From: Micromonospora echinospora | GTDB lineage: Bacteria; Actinomycetota; Actinomycetes; Mycobacteriales; Micromonosporaceae | NCBI RefSeq assembly: GCF_014203425.1 | Contig: NZ_JACHJC010000001.1 | Span: 1,178,001 to 1,242,000 of the forward strand | Direction: 5' to 3' | DNA length: 64,000 bases | Program-made: the position numbers and the translations under genes | The notes under the pieces: model-generated | What the model was told of the DNA's origin: nothing | Seen by the model: the letters and a program-made list of their open reading frames with translations, nothing else | Databases searched by the model: none | In this document: piece by piece, positions 36,472-43,833 of the stretch | Layout of the letters: the number at the start of each line of letters is the position of its first letter | How positions within the stretch are numbered: the first letter of the stretch is position 1

Positions 36472-36557
36472 TGTACTGATCGGTTACAGGCATCACCGTA
36501 ACAAGTTTCTGTACCGATCGGTTGGTGCTTTGCGTCACTTCTGTACCGAGCGGTAGA
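36472..36557. promoter_or_regulatory. three TetR-type operator repeats
   Basis: TGTACTGATCGGTTACA (36472-36488), TGTACCGATCGGTTGG (36510-36525) and TGTACCGAGCGGTAGA (36542-36557) share the palindromic core ACCGATCGGT. The third overlaps the -10 element TAGAGT of the TetR gene, and the first lies 45 bases upstream of the divergent SDR start. Both genes should therefore be repressed by the TetR protein. Confidence 0.8.
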
Positions 36558-36565
36558 GTGGGCGT

Positions 36566-37186
36566 ATGGGCACTCCGACACCGGGACGACCGCGGGCCTT
36601 CGACGAGCAGACGGTCCTCGACCGGGCCGCCGAGGTCTTCTGGCGACACGGTTACGAAGGCGCGTCGCTCAGCTCCCTCACCAGCGCGATGGGCATCAAC
36701 CGGCCGAGCCTGTACGCCACCTTCGGCAGCAAGGAGGAGCTGTTCCGGCGGGCCTTCGCCCGCTACCACGAGACCAACCTGGCCAACGCCCGCGCCGCAC
36801 TCCAGCAACCCACCGCGTACGCGGCCGTGGAGAGCTTCCTGCGCGCTAGCGCCGACGGCCTGACCGCCGACGACCACCCCGCCGGCTGCCTCTCCATCCA
36901 GGGAGGGCTCTCCTGCTCCCCGGAGAACACCCGCATCTCCGAGATGCTGGCCGCCGGCCGGGCCGCCACCGAGACCGCTCTGGAAGAGCGGCTGTCCCGC
37001 GCGGCGAAGGAAGGGGACCTCCCGGAAGGCGTCGACAGCCGGGCACTCGCCCGGTTCGTGATGGCGCTCAGCGAGGGCCACGCCGTGCACGCCGCGGCCG
37101 GCGCGAGCCGCGAGGACCTCCAGGCCTCGGTCGACGTCGCGATGCGAGTGCTCGACCTCGCGCCCGGCCCGGCGACCTCCGCCTGA
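36566..37186 (+). CDS. TetR/AcrR-family repressor
   Basis: A 206-residue regulator. The N-terminal helix-turn-helix is TVLDRAAEVFWRHGYEGASLSSLTSAMGINRPSLYATFGSKEEL. The ligand domain carries GCLSIQGGLSCSPE, the C-terminal signature of the group that controls SDR and oxidoreductase genes, often quinone- or aldehyde-responsive. ATG 36566 follows the -10 TAGAGT by six bases, so the message is probably leaderless. Its own operator overlaps that element, indicating autorepression. Confidence 0.94.
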   Translation: MGTPTPGRPRAFDEQTVLDRAAEVFWRHGYEGASLSSLTSAMGINRPSLYATFGSKEELFRRAFARYHETNLANARAALQQPTAYAAVESFLRASADGLTADDHPAGCLSIQGGLSCSPENTRISEMLAAGRAATETALEERLSRAAKEGDLPEGVDSRALARFVMALSEGHAVHAAAGASREDLQASVDVAMRVLDLAPGPATSA

Positions 37187-37200
37187 TCTCAGGAGAACCG

Positions 37201-37770
37201 ATGCGGGAGGACGAACTGCGGGACCTGGTTCGGCGCAGCCCATGGCTGATCCGGGCGCTGGGCGTCGTTCGGGACTGCGGCCTGCCGGACGCCTGGATCG
37301 GCGCGGGCGTCATCCGCGACCTCGTCTGGGGCGAGCGGTACGGCCACGGGTTCGACCCCTCGTCGGTGCGCGACGTCGACGTGGTCTTCCTCGACCCGGC
37401 GGACCTGAGCCGCGACAACGACGACCGGGCCACCCGGCGGCTGCTGGCGAGCTGGTCGGATCCGCGGTGGGAGGCGAAGAACCAGGCAGCCGTGCACACC
37501 TGGTATCCCGCCAAGTTCGGCGGTGGCCCGGTGAACCCGCTGCGCACCATCGCCGATGCGGTCGCCACCTGGCCCGAGTACGCCACCGCCGTGGCCGTAC
37601 GCCTCGACACGGACGACCAGATCGCGGTGTGTGCGCCGCACGGCCTCGACGACCTGCTCGACGGCGTGTGGCGACGCAACCCGACAAGGGTCGACCCGGA
37701 GGTCTCCCGGCAACGACTGGCCCGTCACCGCCCCGCCGAACGCTGGCCCGGCGTCCGCGTCGTGACCTGA
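37201..37770 (+). CDS. nucleotidyltransferase-like protein (COG3575 type)
   Basis: A 189-residue protein. WIGAGVIRDLVWGERYG and SVRDVDVVFLDPADLS form a nucleotidyltransferase-like G-x-D-x-D core. The remainder (KNQAAVHTWYPAKFGG, VRLDTDDQIAVCAPHGLDDLL) is typical of small uncharacterised nucleotidyltransferases. The substrate is unknown. The ATG follows AGGAGAACCG and lies 14 bases after the TetR stop, so it may be cotranscribed with the repressor. Confidence 0.82.
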   Translation: MREDELRDLVRRSPWLIRALGVVRDCGLPDAWIGAGVIRDLVWGERYGHGFDPSSVRDVDVVFLDPADLSRDNDDRATRRLLASWSDPRWEAKNQAAVHTWYPAKFGGGPVNPLRTIADAVATWPEYATAVAVRLDTDDQIAVCAPHGLDDLLDGVWRRNPTRVDPEVSRQRLARHRPAERWPGVRVVT

Positions 37771-37793
37771 GCCGCCGCTCGATGGGGCCCGGC

Positions 37794-38285
37794 TCAGCGC
37801 GGTCCCAGCCCGGTGCGCCCGTCGATGAGTTCGCGCACGACATCCAGGTGGCCGGCGTGCCGGGCGGTCTCCTCGATGACGTGCAGAACAATCCGCCGCA
37901 AGTCGGTGGTCTGCGACGCCAGCGGCTCCTCCGGGTGCCGGCTGACTGGTTCCGCCGTCAACGGCGCCGCGGCGATGATCGCGTCGGAGACCTGGCACTG
38001 GTCGCGATAGAAGTCGAAGACCTGGGACGGCGATCGAGACGTGCGGAGCGGTGTGTTCTCGTCCGGCCAGGGCAGCGGCTCCACCGAACCGCGAAAGACC
38101 TCCTGGAACCAGTGGCGCTCCGCATGACCGAGGTGCTCCACCAGGCCGAGCGGCGACCATCCGGAGGGCAGGACGGACGTTCGCAGGGCGGTCGGGTCCA
38201 GATCAGCCAGGATGGCTCGGACGCTGGCTCGCTGGTATTCGAGGAACTCGCACAGCGCGGCCTTCTCTGCATCGATCTTCGTCAC
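37794..38285 (-). CDS. DinB-like DUF664 protein
   Basis: A 163-residue four-helix protein of the DinB/DUF664 superfamily (SGWSPLGLVEHLGHAERHWF, VLHVIEETARHAGHLDVVRELIDG). The His residues (EHLGHAE, EETARHAGH) form the usual metal site. Members include thiol-dependent transferases, but this one's reaction is unknown. The GTG start is preceded six bases upstream by TAGCCT on the minus strand, fitting a leaderless message. Confidence 0.88.
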   Translation of the reverse strand: MTKIDAEKAALCEFLEYQRASVRAILADLDPTALRTSVLPSGWSPLGLVEHLGHAERHWFQEVFRGSVEPLPWPDENTPLRTSRSPSQVFDFYRDQCQVSDAIIAAAPLTAEPVSRHPEEPLASQTTDLRRIVLHVIEETARHAGHLDVVRELIDGRTGLGPR

Positions 38286-38984
38286 GCCGGCAGGCTAACG
38301 GCCGACGCCGACACTTTCGGGATCGTTGTGATCTTCGATGAGGAGCGCGGTGGGCTCAGCTGTCGGCGCGGCCCTCACGTGCCTGCTGGGGGCACGCCGC
38401 TGACCCTGACGACGGTCGACCAGAGAATCTAGGTCGGAACGACTAGACATCCTCGGCGGTGTGGAATACTCTTCTTCGAGTCGAGAGAGAAGATCCGTCA
38501 AGACGCAGACGGAGCCGCCCGGCCGTGAGGTCACGACGGACGGTGAGAAGCGGAATTCGTTCCGCCTGGAACGGCAGTAAGAGCACGTCAGTCCCAGCGT
38601 GTGATGCGCGATGGGGCACGCAGGTGGGGCCAAGGCTTGCTCAGGGCTCCAGCTGATGTTCGCCGCACGTGTCGGGGCCATGAAGTCGCGTGGGCTCCGG
38701 CGCCGACGGACCGTACGACCGCAAGGGTAAGAAGTAGCAGAGGAAAGGGAGGGCCGTACACCGTTGGATCGCCCGCCAGTAGCCGTTTTCCAGGCTCGGC
38801 GGACACCGCAGTTTCCATCGAACGAGAGGTGGTCTCCGGTCACGCATATGCGATCCTCGCACCCGAAGCCTTCGATGGCTGGTGCGGATACGACAAGCCG
38901 ACTTTCCTGTCGGTAGATGGTGTTCTGACCCGTTAGCCCTGGGCCCCGGCGCTTGTGCGCCGGGGCCCTCGACATGGAGGTTGC
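38286..38984. other. 699-base stretch without a convincing gene
   Basis: No frame shows family-like protein. A plus-strand frame ending at 38936 has a protein-like last 40 codons (AFDGWCGYDKPTFLSVDGVL) but an implausible beginning, so a decayed gene end is possible. It is followed at once by the strong hairpin at 38941-38968. The base composition is a little less GC-rich than in the neighbouring genes. Confidence 0.4.
38941..38968. terminator. 12-bp hairpin upstream of MerR gene
   Basis: GGGCCCCGGCGC and GCGCCGGGGCCC form a perfect stem with loop TTGT. It lies 5 bases after a TAG that ends a possible gene remnant and 17 bases before the MerR start codon. Confidence 0.6.
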
Positions 38985-39281
38985 ATGGGGCGAGACCCCG
39001 ATGACATGTTCGGCGACGAGAACACTCCGGCTTACACCATCGGTCAGGCCGCAGAGATGCTCGGCACCACGCAGGACTTCCTGCGCCGCCTGGACGAGGC
39101 GAAACTGATCAACCCGCACCGCTCTGCCGGCGGGCACCGCCGCTACTCCCGCTACCAGTTGCGTCTGGCCGCCCGGGCCCGCGAGATGGTGGATCAGGGC
39201 ACCGCCCTGGAAGCCGCCTGCCGGATCATCATCCTGGAAGACCAGCTCGAGGAAGCCCTGCGGCAGAACGAGAAGCAGTAG
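38985..39281 (+). CDS. small MerR-family regulator
   Basis: A 98-residue protein that is mostly a MerR winged-helix domain: YTIGQAAEMLGTTQDFLRRLDEAKLINPHRSAGGHRRYS, then RLAARAREMVDQG and a short helix ending in EALRQNEKQ. It lacks an effector-binding domain, so it probably binds DNA constitutively or through a partner. ATG 38985 follows GGAGG with a 4-base gap. A cold-shock gene follows on the same strand but with its own leader. Confidence 0.88.
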   Translation: MGRDPDDMFGDENTPAYTIGQAAEMLGTTQDFLRRLDEAKLINPHRSAGGHRRYSRYQLRLAARAREMVDQGTALEAACRIIILEDQLEEALRQNEKQ

Positions 39282-39697
39282 CGTGGGCCACGGCGGCAGA
39301 CTGGCCGGCCGCTCCCGGCTGAGGCTGTCGGGTGATGAGCCGCCCGCCAGAGCGAGAGCCCTCCGTCCCCGGCTCGGTCCTGGTAGCCCGTACTCCTGCT
39401 TGCGCGCCTCGTCGCATCCCGGCCATCGGCCGGGATGTTGCTGTTCGTGACCGGCGGTCCGAGGCGGCCGTCGGCCGCCGGTACCCGCGCGTGGCGGATC
39501 GGCGTTAAGGGCGTCGAGGGCGGTGAGGAGGTCGCGCATCTCGTCGAAAGGAGAGCGGCGCCACCCAGGGGGCGCATCCACGATCGCCAGGCGCGCCGGG
39601 TCGCCGAGCACGGCGTGGATCCGGGCGCGCCTCCGCAGGAAGCAAGCTCAGTGGCCCGACCCACTCACCGCCATCGCCTCGACGGCGGATCATGTGC
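39282..39697. other. intergenic stretch between MerR gene and cspA promoter
   Basis: No gene-like frame is seen. The only clear structure is the hairpin at 39415-39437. The rest may be remnants; no family-like protein appears on either strand. Confidence 0.4.
39415..39437. terminator. hairpin downstream of MerR gene
   Basis: CATCCCGGCC and GGCCGGGATG form a perfect 10-bp stem with a 3-base loop, 134 bases after the MerR stop. It probably terminates that transcript. Confidence 0.5.
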
Positions 39698-39870
39698 TAC
39701 GGTAGCCGTGTTGCAGTTTTGATTTCCGTAGACGTTTTCCGGCGCCTGATGGGGCATCTGAAACCCATCCAGGCGCTTTTCGTTTTTCGTGTCGTTTCGA
39801 CGCGGGTGATCAACGCGGCGGCGTAAGGGTCCGCACCGTGCGGCCTCTAACAGCCTGCGAAGGAGCAGAC
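39698..39870 (+). promoter_or_regulatory. cspA leader with terminator-like attenuator
   Basis: TACGGT at 39698 is a candidate -10. The leader then contains TTGCAGTTTTGATTTCCGTA (39711) and a hairpin in which GCGCCTG-ATGGG (39742-39753) pairs with CCCAT-C-CAGGCGC (39764-39776). Directly after it comes TTTTCGTTTTT. That is the form of an intrinsic terminator about 90 bases before the cspA start. A structured leader of this kind could act as a temperature- or growth-dependent attenuator. Confidence 0.65.
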
Positions 39871-40074
39871 ATGACTACAGGCACCGTGAAGTGGTTCAAC
39901 GCCGACAAGGGCTTCGGCTTCATCAGCCCGGACGACGGCGGCGCCGACGTCTTCGCCCACTTCTCCGCGATCTCGGCGAGCGGCTTCCGCAGCCTCGACG
40001 AGAACCAGAAGGTGGAGTTCGACATCACCCAGGGCCAGAAGGGCCCGCAGGCGGAGAACATCCGCCCGCTCTGA
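39871..40074 (+). CDS. cspA: cold-shock protein
   Basis: A 67-residue cold-shock domain protein that binds single-stranded RNA and DNA and melts RNA structure. The RNA-binding motifs [20 protein letters not shown] and DVFAHFSAI are intact, and the ending [14 protein letters not shown] is typical for actinobacteria. ATG 39871 follows AAGGAG with a 5-base gap. Expression probably depends on the long leader upstream. A strong terminator follows. Confidence 0.97.
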   Translation: MTTGTVKWFNADKGFGFISPDDGGADVFAHFSAISASGFRSLDENQKVEFDITQGQKGPQAENIRPL

Positions 40075-40082
40075 TCCACACC

Positions 40083-40122
40083 CCGAACGGCGGCCCGACT
40101 GGTTCAGCGGGCCGCCGTTCGG
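40083..40122. terminator. cspA terminator
   Basis: CCGAACGGCGGCCCG and CGGGCCGCCGTTCGG form a perfect 15-bp stem with a 10-base loop, starting 8 bases after the cspA stop. Confidence 0.85.
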
Positions 40123-40441
40123 CGTCTCATGCGCTCACCACGGCATCGCGAACATCGTCTGATCGGCAGAAGGCCGGCCACCTCGGTGTAGAGCCAGCTC
40201 AGCATTGCCCCCGTGCTTCCCTCCCTGGATCGATTCGGACCTCGGGCGCTAGCCTGCCAAGCATCGACCCTTGTCCCTCACGAGCCGAATACCGCACCGC
40301 CGCCGCCCTGACGGTCGAGGCACGTACGGCCGCGGTCCAGTTGGAGCACACCTTGGCCGGACTCGACGCCTTTCCTCCTGATGACTGTCAGACAGCCAGG
40401 ACCCGGGGTGCACGGCGCTACATTCTGAAGGATTGATGACT
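40123..40441. other. intergenic stretch, no gene seen
   Basis: No family-like protein is found on either strand. TACATT at 40419 is a candidate -10 element for the next gene. Confidence 0.4.
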
Positions 40442-40723
40442 ATGACGACGACCTACTCCGGTCCTGCGAGGCTGATCCTGGTCGACGGCGCCTGCATCTC
40501 CGGCATGGCTTCCCTCAGTACCAACCAGCGCGGAGGACTCAACGGCTGGGGCGGCACGTTCCGTCCAGACGAGATCACGACAGACCTTCGCAACGCAGAC
40601 CAGGGGCTGCAACTGGAGCTGCCCTACGATCGGGTGGGGACAGTCGCCGTCACCGGCATACGCAAGCTGCTCGCCACGCAGGTATTGATGTCGCTGGCAG
40701 GCCGCGGACCCGCACCATTCTGA
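40442..40723 (+). CDS. hypothetical 93-residue protein
   Basis: A soluble protein with beta-like alternating residues: YSGPARLILVDGACISGMAS, GLNGWGGTFRPDEI, LPYDRVGTVAVTGIR and the ending LAGRGPAPF. It looks like one small beta-barrel or sandwich domain, similar in style to short actinobacterial hypothetical proteins that end in GxGPxPF, but I cannot name a family. ATG 40442 has GAAGGA nine bases upstream; ATG 40436 is also in frame and would suit leaderless expression from TACATT. Confidence 0.6.
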   Translation: MTTTYSGPARLILVDGACISGMASLSTNQRGGLNGWGGTFRPDEITTDLRNADQGLQLELPYDRVGTVAVTGIRKLLATQVLMSLAGRGPAPF

Positions 40724-40985
40724 TCGTACGCCGCACGGCCGCCGCTACATCGCAGCTCGACGCGGTCGATCTGCTCTCCGACGCAGCGACGAGGGCAGGA
40801 CCGTGTTGATCGGCGGCTCTGCCAGGAACCGTCAACTCTCCAGCCACTGACGGAGCGTCCCGGGTGCGTTGCAGCGCACAGTAGTTCCTTCCCAGGAGAG
40901 TGCGCGCACCTGGCTCTGTCGGCTCTGCCTGAAAAATGACCCGGTGGTTCCCGGCTGCCCCGACCGTCGCCAGCCCTGCGTGGTG

Positions 40986-41443
40986 TCACTCGCGGGTCAG
41001 GCCCGGTGGCAGTGCGTCTTCGTCGGGTCGAACCCGGCGGGCGATGGCCAGGGGATCTCGTTGGAGGGCGTGGATCAGCGGTTCCGGGCCGCCGACGCGG
41101 GTCCCGGTGTCGTCCCAGAGCGTGGAGCCCAGCCATGATCGGTCGGCGGGGAGAGCAGGTCGGGTGGCGCTCCGTGGGGTGGCGTATGTGACCTTCGGTG
41201 CGCCAGGTGAGGGCTTGCTCAGGCCCGGCCTCGACCAGCACGTACGGCCAGTTCCAGTGGAGCGACACCCTCGGGGCGTGGGGAGCACGACGTCGTGGGC
41301 GCCGGTGTCCAGGTAGGCCAGACACCACGGCTGGTCGGGGGTGTGCGTGATGTGGTCTTCGACCAGGGCGGTGCTCGTAGGTGGCGGCGGTGACGTCGTC
41401 GGCCTGGTACGTGGTCGCGGGCCCATTGCGCCGACCACTTCAC
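40986..41443 (-). pseudogene. decayed gene with several frameshifts
   Basis: On the minus strand protein-like segments follow one another in different frames. They are VKWSAQWARDHVP (after the ribosome site AGGGGAGGG), ADDVTAATYEHR, ALVEDHITHTPDQPWCLAYL with DTGAHDVVLP, RVSLHWNWPYVLVEAGPEQA with LTWRTEGHI, and DRSWLGSTLWDDTGTRVGGP with EPLIHALQRDPLAIARR and VRPDEDALPPGLTRE. Together they read like one protein of about 150 residues interrupted by at least three frameshifts. The family is not identified. Sequencing error is possible but would need several independent errors in 450 bases. Confidence 0.5.
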
Positions 41444-41504
41444 CCTCCCCTAAAGATCAACTTGAGTCACGTGGAGACTCGAGGTGTGCTCCTGGAGAAC
41501 GGCT

Positions 41505-41675
41505 GCTGCTGAAGATCGCGCCGGACGTGCTGGACTTCGCCCGCGCGTACCGGGTGTTTCCGCTGATGGCGACACCCGCGAGCACGACCCCCGGCAGGTG
41601 CTGCGCGAGTTTCTGGTCACGCTGCCCCTGCTGGTCGGGGCGCACGCCGCCTGTCTGGACGAGGCCCAGCGGTGA
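41505..41675 (+). pseudogene. plus-strand gene fragment with frameshift
   Basis: LLLKIAPDVLDFARAYRVFP in one frame continues as REHDPRQVLREFLVTLPLLV and GAHAACLDEAQR (stop) in another, a +1/-1 shift near 41570. The joined text reads as a C-terminal protein fragment of about 55 residues without a start. The family is unknown. The bases from 41676 to 42001 hold further ambiguous scraps on both strands and no gene I can support. Confidence 0.35.
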
Positions 41676-42001
41676 GGACCACCGCGTCCGGGATCTGGCG
41701 GACCTGAGAACCGACCGCCGAGCGCCGCTGGCTGCCGCGCCCGGCCCGCCGGTCTCCCGGCCGCAGGTCGCGCCCGGCTCAGGCGGCCTGCGGCACCATC
41801 CCGGCGTACGCGTCGCGGACCGAGGCCAGCCGCAGTGCCCGGTACCACTACCTGCTCGACCGCGACGATGCTCTCTTCAGGGCGCATCGGCGCGACCGTA
41901 GAACCCGCTCGGTCATCCTGTCGATCCGCCCATTTCTTCGAGCGGTGCAACTTTCCGGGTGGGCGGTTCCGTTCTACCTCCGTCACGAGGAGGCAGTGGA
42001 C

Positions 42002-42535
42002 TTGATAGCCGAAGACGAGCAAGCATTCCGCGAGTTCGTGACGTCAGAAATGGCGTCACTGCGCAAGCTGGCGTACGTGACCTGCGGCGACTGGCACGCG
42101 GCGGAGGACGCCGTGGCCAACGCTCTGGTCAGGCTTTACCCCCGCTGGCGGAAGCTGGACCGGCCCGATCTCTACGTCAAGACCATGGTCTACCGGGCCG
42201 CGGTCGACGAGACCCGTCGGCCGTGGCGACGCGAGCGGTCGGCCGGTGACGCCATGCCGGACATCGCGCTGTGCGACCCCGCCGGTGCGACCGACGAGCG
42301 GATGCGCCTGCGGGCGGCGCTCGACGCGGTGCCACCCCGGCAGCGAGCCGCAGTCGTGCTCCGGCACTACCTGGATCTGAGCCTGGAGGACACCGCCAGC
42401 GTCCTGAACTGCACGGTGGGCACGGCCAAGAGTCAAGTCTCCCGTGGCCTGGCGAAGCTGCGCGAGTCGCTCGGCGGCGACCGTACCGATCTCATTGAAC
42501 CATCGATAAAGGAGTGGACTCATGCGGTTGCATGA
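42002..42535 (+). CDS. SigE-family (ECF-type) RNA polymerase sigma factor
   Basis: A 177-residue sigma factor of the actinobacterial SigE/SigL-like family. Region 2 is FREFVTSEMASLRKLAYVTCGDWHAAEDAVANALVRLYPRW, and region 4 is LDAVPPRQRAAVVLRHYLDLSLEDTASVLNCTVGTAKSQVSRGLAKLR. TTG 42002 is chosen because GGAGG lies eight bases upstream; GTG 41996 or a longer form cannot be excluded. The last 14 bases overlap the next gene, whose product is probably its membrane anti-sigma partner. Confidence 0.88.
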   Translation: MIAEDEQAFREFVTSEMASLRKLAYVTCGDWHAAEDAVANALVRLYPRWRKLDRPDLYVKTMVYRAAVDETRRPWRRERSAGDAMPDIALCDPAGATDERMRLRAALDAVPPRQRAAVVLRHYLDLSLEDTASVLNCTVGTAKSQVSRGLAKLRESLGGDRTDLIEPSIKEWTHAVA

Positions 42536-43754
42536 TCTCGTTGACGCGGTAACGGGCGATGAGCCGCCGATGTCCCGCACCATCGACGACATCATCACGG
42601 CAGGGCGGCGGGCTGAGCGCCGCCGCCGGGCCGGATTCGCGTCAGCCGGCGCGGCGGGCCTCGTCGTGGCCGTGGTCGCCGGTGCGTTCGTGGTACCGAC
42701 CCTGGGTGCCGAGCAGAGCTCCCCGGCCGCGCCGGTCGTGGCTGGCGCGGCGGCGTCCAAGCCGGCCGGGGCCGAGTGGCCCGACGCCGCGCCGTTCACC
42801 TTCACCTTCACCGGGTACGACGCCGGCACGCTGCATGTGCAGGACCCGATCGTCGCATCCACCGCGTACCAGATCGCCTCCGTCTACTCCGACGGCCACA
42901 CCTCGAACGACAAGCCCCTGACCCGTCAGGAGGTGGAGGAGCAGGGCGCCGCGTTCTTGCGGAACAGGGAAAACGGGAAGCCGGCCCTCTGGGCATACCT
43001 GACCGTCTACCGGCCCGGTGCCTTCGACCCCGCCAGGATCAAGGACGGCACGAACGTCACCGTGGCCGGGCGCAGGGCCGTGCAGGCGACCCTGCCGGTC
43101 GGCCTTGCCCCGCAGCGCCCGGTGGATGGCGGCAACAAGCTCTTCGCCTGGGAGTACGCCGAGAATGCCTGGGCGGCTGTCACGTCGTACTCCGGCGACA
43201 AGGCCACGCCGAGCTTCGAGGAGCTGGGCGGCCTGGTCGAAGGCCTGAAGCCCAGCAGGCCGACGCCGGCCCTGGTGCCCTTCACGGTGGGCTACCTGCC
43301 GGACGGTTACGTGCCGTTGCAGATCGGCACCCACGCCACGGCGGGCCTCGGCGGCATCGCCGCCGCCCGCGCCGGCGACTACGGCGGCGCGACGTACACC
43401 AAGTCCGCCGCGCCCACCACTGGACTGGCCGCACCGTACGACGCGACCGAGGGCGGCATCAAAGACGGGTTCCACATCTCCGTCATCCCGAGTAGCAGCG
43501 CGGACCAGACGCCGAGGCCCGGTGTGACCAAGTGCTACGACGTACCCGACCGGCCCGGGTGGGACGGCCCGCTGCCCAACAGCTGGTGCCAGTTCTGGAG
43601 CGCCGACGGCACAGTCGTCCTCGAGGTCAGCGCCGCTGGGCGCGGTAACCAGCTGCCGCGGGCCGAGCTGGAGAAGATCGCCAAGGGGATCACGGTCGCC
43701 GACGTCGAGGACGAGTCGACCTGGACTCCGGCCGCGACCGCCCTGCGGCCGTGA
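42522..43754 (+). CDS. membrane-anchored protein coupled to the sigma factor
   Basis: A 410-residue protein with a cytoplasmic N-terminus of about 40 residues (RLHDLVDAVTGDEPPMSRTIDDIITAGRR), one transmembrane helix (AGAAGLVVAVVAGAFVVPTL) and a large extracytoplasmic domain. This is the layout of anti-sigma or sigma-linked sensor proteins encoded with SigE-family factors. The outer part shows no enzyme motif; two Cys (TKCYDV, SWCQFW) may form a disulphide. The ATG has a strong AAAGGAG and overlaps the sigma gene by 14 bases. The anti-sigma role is inferred from gene order and topology. Confidence 0.75.
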   Translation: MRLHDLVDAVTGDEPPMSRTIDDIITAGRRAERRRRAGFASAGAAGLVVAVVAGAFVVPTLGAEQSSPAAPVVAGAAASKPAGAEWPDAAPFTFTFTGYDAGTLHVQDPIVASTAYQIASVYSDGHTSNDKPLTRQEVEEQGAAFLRNRENGKPALWAYLTVYRPGAFDPARIKDGTNVTVAGRRAVQATLPVGLAPQRPVDGGNKLFAWEYAENAWAAVTSYSGDKATPSFEELGGLVEGLKPSRPTPALVPFTVGYLPDGYVPLQIGTHATAGLGGIAAARAGDYGGATYTKSAAPTTGLAAPYDATEGGIKDGFHISVIPSSSADQTPRPGVTKCYDVPDRPGWDGPLPNSWCQFWSADGTVVLEVSAAGRGNQLPRAELEKIAKGITVADVEDESTWTPAATALRP

Positions 43755-43833
43755 CGGCCAGCGCCGGCACCACGACGGTGCTGTTCCGCAGGACCGTTTC
43801 AGCGACTCCTGCCGCAAAGAATGAAGGTCGGGG

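Noticed and set aside
38295..39611. Minus-strand 438-codon frame over the MerR gene
   Set aside because: It is antisense to a clear MerR protein, and its text does not resemble any protein domain.
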